Assembly (NCBI RefSeq): GCF_013373865.1
Contig: NC_050472.1
Location: 19,280,636-19,344,635 of the forward strand
DNA: 64,000 nucleotides
Direction of reading: 5' to 3'
Source of the DNA: Monomorium pharaonis
Lineage: Eukaryota > Arthropoda > Insecta > Hymenoptera > Formicidae
The notes under the pieces are model-generated. The model was not told the origin of the DNA. It saw nothing but the letters and a program-made list of their open reading frames with translations, and did not search any database. The position numbers and the translations under genes are program-made. Position 1 is the first letter of the stretch. Each line of letters opens with the position of its first letter. Positions 23,147 to 38,100 of this stretch are shown here, piece by piece.

Positions 23147-26100
23147 AGCTCCTATTTGATTTTCTAAAGTACCGTTTTCTTCTGCGAATCTAGCGCAATC
23201 CATCTGTTTCTCCGTGCAGCTCCGTGCGGAGCCCCTGCCGCCTTGCTGACGTTTAAATTCTCTCCTGTGCGCAGCGCGATAAAAATTAAATCAGCAAAGT
23301 CAACACACCGTGCCGTCGGCGACATCCGTCTCCTCTCGCCTGTAACGGATATCACCCTTGTCGCGGGTAGAAAGAAAAAAACGGTCTCTCGAGTTTCTCG
23401 GAATCGCGCGTCGTCTGAATTCGTGCGCTCTAATCGGAATTGGAAACGGACATAATTTTATCAAGGTTAAAACAACACGGCGGTAGCGCAGATAATAAGT
23501 AATTTAATTCGTGTAATACGTTTGTAATAAGTTTTTACTTCTCTCACGAGGGTCTCTCTTCCGAAACCGATTGGAAGGTCGCGTCGTTGGCGCGTATCGA
23601 TTTATATTGTTCCTCGAGTCGCGCGCGACGCGAACGGCGGCGCCAACAGAAAGCGAGGTAACGGTAACGCTAAAGCCGCGAGTGCAACGTGCGGCGATTA
23701 TAATAGCGGACGTCGCTCGCGCGAGAAAACCCGTACCCGATACAATTTTAACGCACTCCTTGTAACGCGCCGCCGGCCGCGTGCCCCGCGGATCCTGTGC
23801 GATTTGCTCCGCGTGACATTCGCCGCCGGCCGTGAAACCCGGCGCACACGCAACGCCGAGGTTCATCCGGACGAGGCCTCCGGGCTCGGAACAAAGGTAT
23901 CACACTTGATTGAGTTACGGGAAACGTTTCTCGCGTATCCTCCTTTCGTCCTCTCGAAGTCCCGAACGGATTAATTCGAGATTACGAGAGTCGCACGTCG
24001 ATTTGCTCCGAAGTTTAATTTGCCCGTCGCAAAATTGTTGTCTTCGTTTTGTTTGCGTGTCACTTTATATATCTTACTACGGATTTCTGCGTTCTCGTTC
24101 GCAAAAACTCATTAATTACTGGGAGTTCTAATTTTATTTTAAAATAGTTTCAGTTCTACATTGAATAAACATCCATTTCTGGCGATTGGAGTCAGGTAAT
24201 TGGCAAACGGATATGTCAGCAAATTCTTTTAAACAGTTTCTCACTTTAATAATCAGAATTATACGCTTATCCTGTCCACAAGTACAAAACCGATTTCGCG
24301 TAAAATGAGAATTCTCGATAATTAACGAGTTTCTACGAAAACGATACGTCAGCTTCACACACGCGCGCTTTTTATTAAAAAGAGAAAAAAAAACCGCGCT
24401 GAACGGGAAGCGGAGATTCATTTGAGGAAAAACGCGATTTGTAATCGTTTTACGTCCTGTACTGAAAGTAAAGTGGCTTTTACAGGCACATCCAGCCGAG
24501 GCCAGACGCGCGTGCTTTCGACGCAGACGCTATTACGTGCCACACAGAAGTGCCGCTCCGCTCGCTGCAAAGACAGGGGAAAACGCGCGCCTTTATCGGC
24601 TAAAAACGTGTTCCTTTTACGAGCCACGCGGGCTTGCTATCGGCATCCGGTCCGTCCGTTTCCGCCTCGGGTCCGGTAACCCGGTGAAACATCTGTATCC
24701 ACCTCCTCGTCGTCGCCTTTACTCGTCTGCCTCGTCGGTCTTTGTTGCCTTTCCTCCACCCCCCCCCCCCGCTATCTTGCTCACCCGCGATTAAAGATTT
24801 CACCGCAATCTCGTTACGGGACGCGCGAAACAATGCGTTCCTTTCACGCATTGGCTAATTTGTCCGGCTTATCGAGCGTTGCGCGAACAAAAGGAATGCA
24901 TTATCACTCAGTTAGTAGTTACATTCATGAAAGAAGCGTTTCATTTTAATACGTTAGAGTGTTTTATTTTTGTTTCCAATTTTTAAAGGCTAATCTGCGA
25001 TATAGCTTTTCGCTTTCTGCTTTTTTTCCCCCTTTTCGATTTTTGTTTATTGCCTCTGTGATGTTTTACCGAAATTGGCGAGATAGAAAGAATACAAACG
25101 CCGAAGGAGCCAAGAGACATGTGACAAGAAACACGATTTGTCGATAAAATAGTGCGAAGAGACAAAAGTGCGATAGGCGAAAAACAAGAAACAGCTAAAA
25201 GCATAGATTAGACTTTAACGCGATTGATATTTTAGTTTTAAACAATGTTTAGATTTAAAACACGAAATAAAACATTTAAAGCTGTTAAAGATATTTCGAG
25301 TGTTTGAAAATTAAAAAATAATCTGTAAAGTCGAATTTAATATTGTTTGATATAAAAAAGGTATTTGAGATTCTTTTTCTGTTTCTCTTTTGTCTCAGAG
25401 CACACGCGTAAAATTTGTAGGCTTAAAAGACAAACGCATATTGTTACAGAAAGTGGCTCGAGCCGTGAGAGTTAATGAAAGAAAGGTTTCACGATTTCGT
25501 TATTTTCGTCGAGAGAACTGTGGAAAGGAACGCAAGGTACCAAGGGGACTACGTTTTTCCCATGTTATTTTCATTATTTTGGCGGAAACAAACACGCATA
25601 CGATTTAAAGCCGTAAGACTTTAAAGTCGTAGGTAATCGTACGCTATGTCGTGACCGCATAATTTCCCAATCACGTCTTCTTCGTGACATCACTATACTA
25701 TCTTCGCTGTCGAGGTCTTGCGGTTCTCGTCATTATCCGTCGGTTATCATCGCGACTTTTGCGAGTTTAGAATCCGCAAAGAAACGGATCTCGCATCGTG
25801 TATCTCGTGTTCTTTCATTTTCATGCGAGTCATTACTCGATTAATTGCTGCAATTTATATATGTATGAATATATATAAATATTATAGTATATAATAGTAT
25901 ATAATAATTGTATAATTCATACATATGTATATATATACCGATAGAAAGAAATAGTTCGGTAACCATATCACTATAATTTTTGGACCCTATTTTGGACCAT
26001 ATTTTTATAGTTGTTCAACAATGTAAATTATAGTTAGTTTAGTTTAAACTATATTATAGTTTTCGTAACCGCAATATTGATTTATGCAACTTATGATATG

Positions 26101-29100
26101 GTTGTTATAAATAAAGTGGAGATTTTAATATAAATGTAGTTGTACTATAAAATGATCATATTATAAACATATATATTACTATAATATATATAGTTATTAT
26201 TACCAATATTATAGTAATAATTACTATAAAAACGATATTCCTAACTTAATTAATAATTATTTTACTATGCAATTGTGGTTACAAATACAACACATTTTTC
26301 TATCAGTGTAAGACGATATATATATATATATAAATGTATATGAATAAAGCGTCTCTTAAAAAAATATTTTTATACTACCTATTATTTTTATCTTTGATTA
26401 AAACTCTAATATATAGGATATTGGTGTTTTTATTATGTAAAATAATATTAAAAATACTTTAAGTAACAAAAACAAAGAGTCAAAACGTGGGAAATAATGC
26501 ACGAACCAATAAAAAAAATTTAATAAAAGTTACGACACAATAGTACATTTATCTCTGTTTTTGTTATTGCAATGATCAAGAGCCGTTATTATTTTATTTG
26601 AGTGAAAACATTTGTTAAATTCACGAATCGTAATTTCACAGACAGCTTCCTGTCAGCCGTAAAATTTACGAGAAATCGTAGATATTTACGAATGATCGAT
26701 GGTACGAGTGTTACAAGAACGAGTTACGGGTCTTGCGATTCTATCTAGAATTGCAACGTAAGTCGAACGGAGCCTCTTCCGCGTGCGTGCGCGTTGTTTA
26801 AGTAAGTCACATCTGCGTCCTGGAGTCGCCGATCCGAGAATGGTCACCTGCGTTTCCACGATACGATCGATAAAGCATAAGGGGTGCGAGGGTGCGTGCC
26901 ACGCTCGTCGCGTGGAGGTCCCTCTCTCCGGCCTGCGAGGGTTTCCTTTCTGCCCGAACATCATAACCAACCCCCGCTTTGGTTAGGGTCGATATCATCG
27001 TTCCTTCATTCGCGCGTATTTCGCTCTCGGTGGCGACGGGTGCAATGAATGCGTGCATTAAATCGCATTCAATTTTAAAACGAAATGTTCGTCGCGGAAG
27101 GAAGTATTTGAACGTTACACGTGAAACGTTTTGTTGTATCAATGATCTGCTGATGGTTTTCGGAAAAACATTTGCAGGATATGTAAAGGTAAAAATAGAA
27201 AGCTTTGAGAATCAACAATCGCAAACATTTTTCTTTATTTTACATCTTGAATGTGAAGTTTCATAATACTGTTTATTTTCTGTGTTTTTATATTAATACA
27301 CCCCTTTAAATGCAGTAACTTCTGTCATAAGTTCTGTCATACGTTTTATCGCAATCATCTTCAAGTCAGACAAGATGACGTTTGCGTTTTTTTTTAAATT
27401 TCTTATGCTATATGTTTGTATAAATTTTTACTGCAATTGGAAAAACTTGCAAGGTTTTCGCAAGAGAACAGAGGCACCTATTAAATAGACTTTTTTTTTA
27501 ATTCTATCTTTGAAAGCCTTGTCAAATAGAGTTTATAAAAAATTAATTAATCGTATTTCATTCAGTCTAGGTATACCTTACTTCAGTTGTGAGGAATCGC
27601 ATCGCCACATCGTGATATATGATACTTGAGCACAAGTATACATACTCGGAACGAGTGTTTCCTTGGTTATAAACAAAAGGTACTTGTACTCGGATATACT
27701 TCGTAGCACCTGGCGATGAATTATAACTGTACACTTCGCCGGCGGGACCCTTCGCGATAGAGGCACCGCGATTAACCAAGTTACGTAATGGCCGATTCTC
27801 CACCTTTCTCAGCGTACGACGACGAAACTCTCGAAGTGCATCGTCGTTCTCTCTCCATCGTCGCGTTTGTCTAGCATCTCGCCGTGAATCGACGGGCCCC
27901 ATTCGCTCGCACCTTCGTGCGGAGGAGTAAATCGCCAAGTACAGTTACTCGGTTGTAGGAGCGCCGCCGTAGAGAGGACTCGATAGATACTTGCGTTAGC
28001 TCTTTCAGCTCTGAGTTGTGCAGCTTTGTAGTGGGACTATTAAATATTATGAAAAAGAATTATTAAATTATCAAAACTTCTCGATTAAAATATCAATGGA
28101 TATTCGAAAAATTTCTCGGTTATCTTATTACAATATAATATAGTTGTTGTAATTATAGTCACTGAATTGTAGAAAATTTATGAGTTTACTATGTGTTTAT
28201 ACTTTGAAGTGAATAGAAAAACAAAATAGGTGCAACTTGTTAAAAAGAAACTATAAAGTCTTCGATTATAAAAAATATTGATCAAATTTTCCATTTACGT
28301 TGTCCGTTTCTTTATATTCAATATTTAATTTTTTCCACGTACGTCTGAATACATTTAAAGTACGTGCTTGGAGATTATAACGGGTAAGTCCCGTTTTTTT
28401 TTTTTTCATTATTTATTATAGACGAAATGTGGTACGTTAAAAATTCCCGACATTAAAATGTTACAATAAGCTTATCCCAGCTTAAATTTTTACTAAGGAA
28501 AAATCGATTTCAGACCTCGTGTCTAGAATAGAATCATACCAAAGTCTTTGTCAAGCTTTAAAACTGCACGCAGATCAGGCTATAGATTATTCTGCACTGG
28601 ACACACGCCATAAAATAGCCTTTTTTTATTTAGAAATGATGATAAAACGCGTCGTGCTCTCCGCGGCAATTTGCTTCTTTCATCTATTTCAATTTACGCC
28701 GACCCACTTCTGACACTTAGCAGAAACTTGCCGGACAGTCCATAAGTCGTTTCAGGAACGAGTTGGAATACATGTAGATTGGCCCAGATCAAGTCTCCCG
28801 ATTTTCCTGTTTTCCTCTCTGATAACGAATTTAATTCGGAATTATTAAACGCATTTCGACATCGCTCTCGCACGCTGCTTTCCCGGGGTTTAATTGGTCT
28901 CGCGTGCAATAACGATTTGCGGTTCGTTGCGACAACTTTGCGAAAAATAAAAGAGAGAGAAAGACGAATATAAGGGGGAGATGCAAGCGCATATTAAGTG
29001 CATGCTCGATTCGACGTGGTAATCAGACGGCATGATACGTACTACTCGTCGCGGCGGGGCGTGCGAAAGCGAGAACGTTTCGCAAAAAGGAAACATTTAA

Positions 29101-32100
29101 GAGTTCAAGTAAAAGTTTAAGTCTAAGATATGTTGCATCGTTGTTCCAGATTGATAAATAGCAGTAAAAAACGTATCGGATTTTTAAATTTGTAGAATTT
29201 CATTTTTTTTTTAATTTATGAAATTTATTTCTAATTTACGTTAAATTAGTCTTAGTCATAAAAAAATTAAATACAATCAGTTAACATAACTTTTTTTTTA
29301 TTTATTAAATTTTCCGTCTGCGTTCGGTCATTATTGTTAAAAAAATTTTTATTTAATTACATGTCTACAAAATGCATTTAAAATACAAAAAAAATGCATT
29401 CTACACCAATGTGTTTGTCTTTTATTAAAACGGCGCGATTGAAAATCTTTACGAATCATATCACGTGGAAAGATTGAAACTGATTCCGCGCGCAGATAGG
29501 CGAAGCATTTATTGATCGTAAAATTTGCAGTCTGTTTAGTACGTACGTATGTGCTTTAAACACAACAATATATAGCGTAGGCAATTTTGCATTTAATTGC
29601 TCGTTATTTACTGGCAAATTAGTGGGTTTATTTTCCATCGGACATGTGCTCTTTTGTTGAGTGTAAATGCACTTATCGTGTTTTTTAAGAGAAAACTGTT
29701 TCAATATCCAATTTGTGGAATATATACGAATGGAATATAAGTATACGAACACGCACTCGTTATATTATAATATTACAACAACAAATTTGAAAAAGAAATT
29801 CTTTATATATATGCAAAAACATTTTCAAACACTGAGAAAAAAATGTTGTTAATTTCACTAAATTTTTCAACTTGATTAAATTTATTTAGTTCAAGTATTA
29901 ATTTATTTAAAATAAATACATAAATTACATGCACTTCTATTCAAGTATTTGTATACTTAACTGAAATATATAAACGCTTGAATTGAAGATATTTTATCAA
30001 GTTGAAAAATTTAGTGTCAAATTAACACTCTTTTTCTCAGTGCATTATAATTTTATTTTACATTTTCAATAAATTTCTAAAAAATTAAATAAAGCAAAAG
30101 TGAAGAAACACTGAAGAAAGATAGTTGAAAATTTCAAATCTTTCTCTAAAATAGAGAGTGCGTTCCTTCCATTTTCTTACAATGCTCTCGGAATCGAGAT
30201 ACGTGCTTGTTCTACATTGCGCCGATGTCGAAACATCGTATTTTAATTGCGAGGCATAATCGCAAACATCGTTTGGGTCCTCGAAATAGACGTTACGTAA
30301 ACGAGCAATAATAACCAGACAGTAGGAATAATTAGTGTCCCGCCGACTGTGAATTCCACTCTCCGAGTGTTTCTCGGCGGAGAAACGGGAAACCGCGAAA
30401 TTAAATTTCGCAAATTCACGGGTCTACTGCGGGGTAGGGGAGCGTGGAGGAGCCAATCGTGCGCTTTCTCGTAACGCGACGTTTGTCCGTCGCATCCGTC
30501 CCTTGTATGAATTCACGTGGAATATTGGAAAGCAGAGGTTTGCCTTGGCATCCGGGCTAGTTCGATACAAGTCACATTAGATACGCCTGGCGGCCGGTTT
30601 CAATCGATCGCAGTTCGACTTTCGTCGCGTTGAAACGAATTTTTTAGATTCCATGTAGAATTTTACAAATGCGAGAGCCAAGATCTACGTGTGTTTTATT
30701 GACATTTTGACCGCTACATGCCGTCCATATCTGAATAATACGTCAATTTCTACAAACATGCATTTGTGAATGACAGTTTTATTTATTCGATTAAAAATAA
30801 TTTTACCGTGTAAGACGTTAAAATTAATGTAAATTTCATTAAGATACTAAAAAGCACATCAAGCTTAAATCCAGAATCAACTTGATAATCAAATTAAGTG
30901 TTAAAGGATGAAGAAGATTGTAATCGGTCGCCCGACACAAATAATTCTTTGCGCAGAAGAGAAAGTACGAGAGGCCATCCTCGAGGTATTTTCAGCGCAA
31001 TCTTTTAATCAGCGATATACGTATGAATACCGTCTGCATATCGTTGCATGCGAGAATGACACGTCTGAACCGAGTCTACTTGTGACTTATAGACTCAGGA
31101 GGATCCACCGAAGTCACCGAGCGATGGCTGTGCACGATAAACACGTTCGTTCATGGAAAATTAATTTCGCTACGCTTTCACGTGGTTTGCACGTAAGCGT
31201 TCGCGCCGTGATTCTGTCCTGCACGCCTCTATGCGATTTGAGCGATGAGCGCATCGTTCGGATCGGGTCACCTCGCGTAGACCTTACGCCCGTGACGTAA
31301 GGCGTATACGATACATATACTTATAGGCCGCGTTACGACCTTCTGAAATTACGCGCGTGATATCATCGGGACGTAATCGAATTTGACATTTACCTACCGT
31401 GGAATTCGTGGGGGGAAATTTAACGTCGTGGAATTCATTACCGCGCGTTGCGTGGATTTAACGTCCACTTATAAATGTGCGCGGACGTACAGGACGATTC
31501 TGAGGCTGTCATCCTGAATGTGTAGAAATAAACGGAGTGCTGACGTTTCCAGTTGTACTGTAATAGACGATGACATTTTCTTGTTACTTGCGAAAAGTGC
31601 GTATGCAAAACACTTTATATACGTATATTTTTGATAAATGCTACTACAATGCTACAATAATTTAAAAATTAGTGTACTTCTTGGATAGATATATGCATGT
31701 ATAAATAAATTGTATTAATATATGTGTGTGTGAATTATGCAATATATATTGATTGAAAAATTATTTTGATTATTTTGAAGTATATGTCAACGATTACCTA
31801 CATTAATGTGGGACATGTAAAATAAATTTTAATTCGACAGACAGCAATTATTGAATAAAGTGTCGCGGTTGTCTACGATCATATTTAATTAGTTGGCTAT
31901 ATTTGGAAGCTATAACGAGAAATCGCAGCACGATAATTAACGACGTCGTATTATCTAAACATGGGAAAACGACAGTTGCCCCGTCACATTGGACACGTGC
32001 GAATGCACATGCGTGCGCGGGAGGCACGAGCATCTGTCGACCATCCCGTTCGGTCTGCCAATTGTGGCTTGTTAATTTCGCAGCGAGTCGTTGCCTCGTG

Positions 32101-35100
32101 CTAATTGAACGCCTTGACGAATTTTAAACGAGGACCAAGTGCGAAAAAGGCACGATAATTCGCATATTACCACGAGAGGAAGCATGATCTCATTTTATAA
32201 ATCATACAGTTTTTCTTTTTTTTTAAATAATATCTAAAATTTTAAATATTATTAGATGCAGATCTGAAAGCAATTTTGTTGGGCGTGATCAAGATGATTA
32301 CGTTTAGTAGAACGTTTAAACGATAATATCGCAAAAAATTTTGACATTTTACTAACCTACATTTTAATAGAAAAAATTTTATTTAAGCGTTCTACTTATG
32401 TAATTATTTCGGTGATTTAACAAAAAGTTATTTTCAGGTATATTTCTATATCAATTATATTTTTAAATACTTAAAAAAAATTTTTTTTCCCGTATATTAG
32501 TGTTATAAATAATAAACATATTTATTATTCTTAACAGTACCGACTTCAAATTAAATTACTTTTATTCCTCTAAATTTTTCTTTATATTATCTAATTATTT
32601 AAATAATTATTACGTGCATATTTATGTATCTTTAAGAAGGTCCTTTGAAAATACTTTGTTCACCTTGATGCACCTGGTGCATCTTTGCTTACTCCATTAT
32701 CGTAAAATTACCGTACACAAAACGACATCCGCATCCTTACCTGTCGTGTCTAGCGTTTCCCGTGTTTCGCGTTTTACTTTTGCGATAGAGTTGTTGCATC
32801 CATCAGGCTTATTGGCCTCCCCGACGGCCTTGCAGCGGTGCTCAATCGACCGCTGCACGCGGTCGAAAGTATGTCGACCATTCGAATATCGAGCAGGAGG
32901 TGAACGTACCTGAGTGGAGGCGAGTGGATTTGTGCACAGACGATTCGAAAAAACATTCACGCGTACATTTGCATGTCACCTATTAATTAGATACCCTGGC
33001 AAAAAGCCTTAGTATTTTAAATCTAGAAACTAGGTCTAGAAATATTTGACGGTCTTTTTAATAATTTCTAACGTAGAAGAATGTGAAACACTTAGCGTGG
33101 AAAATTTTGCTAAAACATTTGTTAAAACATTCTATAAAAAAAAAAATTGTAGCAGCGTCGCTTAAATTTCACGGAAAAAGTGGACTATTATTTCTTAGAA
33201 AGTGACAGCAATCGATCATTTATAATTTACGCGCATCTGATCTCCTATGTATATATGTAGTCGACTAACTTTTATTGGGGAAAGTTCGATGTTGATTTGA
33301 AAAGCGCGCTGCAAGAGACGGCTAGATGACGAGTAATTTTATACTGGCTCTCGTAAATTGATCAGCATCGTAAACTATCCTTTTTACTCAGGCGGTGAAA
33401 AGATGCTGGAAGGAACTTAAAACGCTCGTCGCAAATATCACGGGATTATTTTATTAATAGTGGACGTTTATAGATAAGTGGGTCTGTGCCCACAGTTTCA
33501 GGTTTCACTTATATAATGCGCTGTGTACTTTCGACGTAAACAAGGAACTGTGCGTGAAAATCACGCAGGTATATTTGTCGGCTGAGTGCGCCGAGTTAGT
33601 GTTTGCGAACGCTTAGAAAAAAAGTGATCTTCCAAATTGAATCGCGCGACGGCGCATCAGTTATATCCATCTTTGCCACTTAACTTCAGTACACAAAAAG
33701 AACGTTTTTCTGCTGAAGTATTATATAAAAATTTAAATAACTACAATTCTGAAGTTAATTTTGCCCGTCCAGCAAAAAACAATCACGTATAACGTTAACA
33801 AGCACATTGACAAGTGACAACGTTGCAAAAAATTTTGACAATTTCAATCAACTTGAATATTCTACGTAATTTCGATAATTTTACAAAATTATTTTTAGAT
33901 TTATATTTACTTAAACAGTATTTTCGCAACAACGTTCATTCCGCGTGCTAAAAGGTAAGGAACTTTTTCTCAAAAGGAATATTTTTCAAAATTTTTCTTC
34001 TCAGCATTATCTTCAAAGAGTTGCTTTAAATAAATTAATCCTCGGAAGCAGAATATCTTAAAATATTTGTCCATCTTCTAAAATTCTTCGCGTTGCCTCC
34101 TTTGCTTCTCTCTTTCTTCGATGTTGACAGTACACTTCACTTTAGTCGCGCTTACACTCTACATTTTCACGTGTATAATCTAATACCCTGGAGTAAGTGA
34201 TTCAGGGAAATTGGTTGAAAGCCTCTAATCAACGCACGTCGTCGTCGTCGTCGCGAGAAAGAAGCGACAGAGCGACGTGGTTGAGAGACTCTGACGTAAA
34301 TCACTGCTAGTTCATATGATGAGCGCTGCGCAAACGATCAGCGATAGCAACGGAGTACGCCGATCGTCGATCGAGGGTGAAGTTTCACCTGGCTGGTAAA
34401 TGGTACTTCCTGATAGTCAGGTGGAAGTGCCTCTCGAATCGACCGCTGGAACGTAAATAGTTTCCAACGAGCCGCGAAATATATCGCCGGAATTTGTTCG
34501 AACGCAATGATATAGCGTGCGCTAAGGTTTTTGTCGTCGGGAACCGCATGCAAGCGGAAGAGCATCAATTCTCGATTATCGTCTGCATATACGCACATTG
34601 AGTGGTCCATAACTCTCTCTTTTTTTTTTTTTTTGGAAGCTCCCTGGCACTCTCGACCAAAAACATCCCATATCTTTCGTATTAATCCTAACGTCTCTTT
34701 GGAAATAAACGCACGACCGTGACATTTTGTATTTCATTGTCCGTCCGTGCCATAAAGGAATTTTCGGCGAGGACTTTTTATCTGAATCTCCGCGCAGGTC
34801 ACTTCTCTCGCCTCTAAGCCAGTGTTTGTGAATCTCTCTCTGCCTCTTGGTTCCTTTAGGCTCTTCTTCGCCCGTCTCGTCTGGAAAAACTGGAAATACT
34901 AGAATAACCCTGGGCCTTTCCCGCGAACATCCGGTTTCCAAATTTGGAAAACGTGAAAATACAACGCATTGAATTCCTTGGATTAATTTTTACGTAAATT
35001 CAAGCGAAGATTTTCTCGCTCCACACATTGTAATTTAATTAATGAAACGAGTTCTCGATTGTTTATAACGTGGAAAATATACATACCACGATATTTTTAT

Positions 35101-38100
35101 CGGATTGAATGTTCCGCATAATATTTTATCGTATATTAATACACATTTAATACGTTCATTTACGTACACTTTTTCACGGTTGTCAAACACCGTGACGAAA
35201 CGGGAAATTTATACTTTCTAATGTCGTGTTCACTTTTTATTCCTCCAACTAGGTAATCAGATTTTTTGAGCCTCTTTTTATGCACACTGTAATCCGTGTT
35301 TGCTGCTGAACGCTTCGAATGCACTTTGCCTCTAATAAAACCTTTTTTTTATCGGAGATTACTGAAGGCATGCACTTCCGATATTCGATGTCTCTACCGA
35401 CACGTGCGACGGTATATAGCTTCAGTACTGCGCCGTTCTCTTCGATCTTTGAGTCGCTAGCTTGACGAGAGAGAAAATGCCTTTCGATAAGTAACAGCAA
35501 TTTCCACAAATTTTTAACCAATATGTCCAATATTATCAGCAATTGCGTAATAACAAAATGGATATACCTTGGTGCATTACTCTCACACTTATTGGATAAT
35601 ATTGCGTTTTATTATATAATGAGTTCACGAATAGAAAGTGCAATACACGGATTGCTTTATCCGACGTCTATTCGATTGTGTATATTTTCTTGCGCCTTAT
35701 AGGAATGCAATAGTCTATATGGAATACGCAATTTTCATTTATACAAAAATCAAAACTCGATTTTTTGTGTTCTACATAGGGTAAATTAGGATATGATGGC
35801 TATACGGAGAAGATGGCCAATCAGATACCCGGATCGAAATCAAATTATGATTTGGTTTCAGTTATAGTTTAATAAAATATTTGAAAACTGTACGGGTTCA
35901 ATTTCAGTGTAACAGGTTCTAATTTCTTGACAAATAAAGAAAATCAAAAACTATAGCATTGTAAAATTATTTTCTGTAAAAAACTATTTAAATTATGATT
36001 TTTTTTGGTTCCGGTTTTGGATCTTAATTTTTCGGTTCTTAATAAATAATAATAGTAATTAATGTATTTAATAATATTTAATAATAATTTAAATAATTGT
36101 GGAGTGTAGAGGAAACAAAGGCTGAGTTGAATTGTCTCCATAAAGTCATTGCATCACGAAAAAAGAAAAAAAAAAGAAACGAGAACCGATTAGAACCGGG
36201 ACCCTGTGGCCAATAGCTATAATTTCTTTAATAATTACGAAATTATGTGTTCTTATAAGATAACACAGGACCACATTTGATTTAGGCATAAAATTGGTAT
36301 CGGGTACCAGGTTTCCTATGTTTTTTGTCGCTGAACACGTTTCCTTTTTTAGTTTTGCTCTATCACGTTAGGATTTTGAGAAAATCAGGTGGAATGGCCT
36401 AAAATACCCCTAAAAACTTACCCCTAACTTTGAAACACCAAAAAACCTATAAAAAATATAAAAAACCATTACTCACATTCACCCAAAAACAATTGTTTTG
36501 CTAGTCCGATACCAGTTTTATGCCTAAATCAAATGTGATCTTGTGTAATCAATATTTATTGTAATTTATATGCGTATGCTAATTGAAATAACAATATTAT
36601 GGATATTATATAACGTTTTTTGATTGCTTGTGTGTGTTTTTCATGTGTTTATTAAAAATTTCCACAACGTCAAATAAATTACAGACAATTAACGTTAGAC
36701 ACATAACAAAGGTATATAAATTGTAATGTGATTATATCTTTTATTTTTTTTTTATTTTTTAATAAATATTATAACTATCTTTCTCTCACAGTTTGGGTAA
36801 GATAGCCCATAACTTTTTTGTTTTTTCGGAGTAAGTGTTTATGTATATCTTTTATAAAAAAGACGAGAATTAAGCTGCACACTTAATATTTTAAATTTAA
36901 TATGTCATAGATATTTGTAAGTATTGACAATGAGTTAAATAGATGCTAACTTTATATGAACATTTATTATTAAAAATGTTTAAAAAATAGAATTAAGATA
37001 ATATGTGGTAATAAAACTAAAAATAAATACGAAATTATAGTATTATAAGTTTTTTTATTGCTTTATAAATATTAACTATATAAAATATGTATGATGAATT
37101 GTCCTATAATACTATGGCCTAAAAATTATGAAAAATGTTTATGTTTATGTTTCAGTATTTTGATAATATAAAATTTTTATTAAATATTTTTTTCTGTAAT
37201 GTCGATAGTGTTATATGCTTTAAGCTTCAGTAAAGTAATATATATACTAAACGCTATTGAAAAATAATAAAAATAAAAATGTTTTTTGCATTTAAAAAAA
37301 CTGTGGCCATCATACCCGAGTTTACCCTATCTTTATCTATTTATCTTTAGTGTGTTATATTTTCATTACTTATCTCGTGTTGTGACTGTTCAGAAAAAAT
37401 TCTAAACAATAGAATTATGAAAAAAAACATTTTAGTATTCAATGCAACAGTGCGATAGAAAATTTACGAATTGAGTTAATTAATTGCGTGCTTCTTTTAG
37501 TCAATTCGCGAAGAATGTCAACGCAAGCATTCGGCGTGGAAAGATTTAGGTCTCGAGATTCTGCAAATGTAGGTGAAGGAAAAGGAAGACAGAGAGAGAG
37601 AGAGAGAGGGAGAGAATATTATCGCGCGTATAACAACGATAATATTATCATCTACATAATAAAACTGAATTTAATGCATATTCATGAATTAATTGCAATT
37701 ATCGAGATTTTATTTCGTGGTATAGCTCTGAAAAGTATAAAAACTTGTTTATTTGCATTTTCGAAATATTGTACTTTAATTGACCAAACTTTTTAATACC
37801 AAAAAAATCGACAAGTATCTTGTACGATCTCAATATTGTTTTTAACTCAATTACATAGAAACACTTGGATAGAGGAAATTAAATTAAAATGAAAAATTTA
37901 GTTGACAACCTTTCTTTCTCGGTACAAAGGCATTGCCTTCGAATCTCTCTTCGAGTATACTCTAAAATCTCTAAATACTCAGAAGGTTCAAACCTCGGTC
38001 TCCGGTTCAATTCCACTCGAACTCGCTCCGCTCTATCTCGTGAGAAGCAGTACATATATATATAAAGTTCGGAACTACTCGATCAGGTTCGCACCTACTT

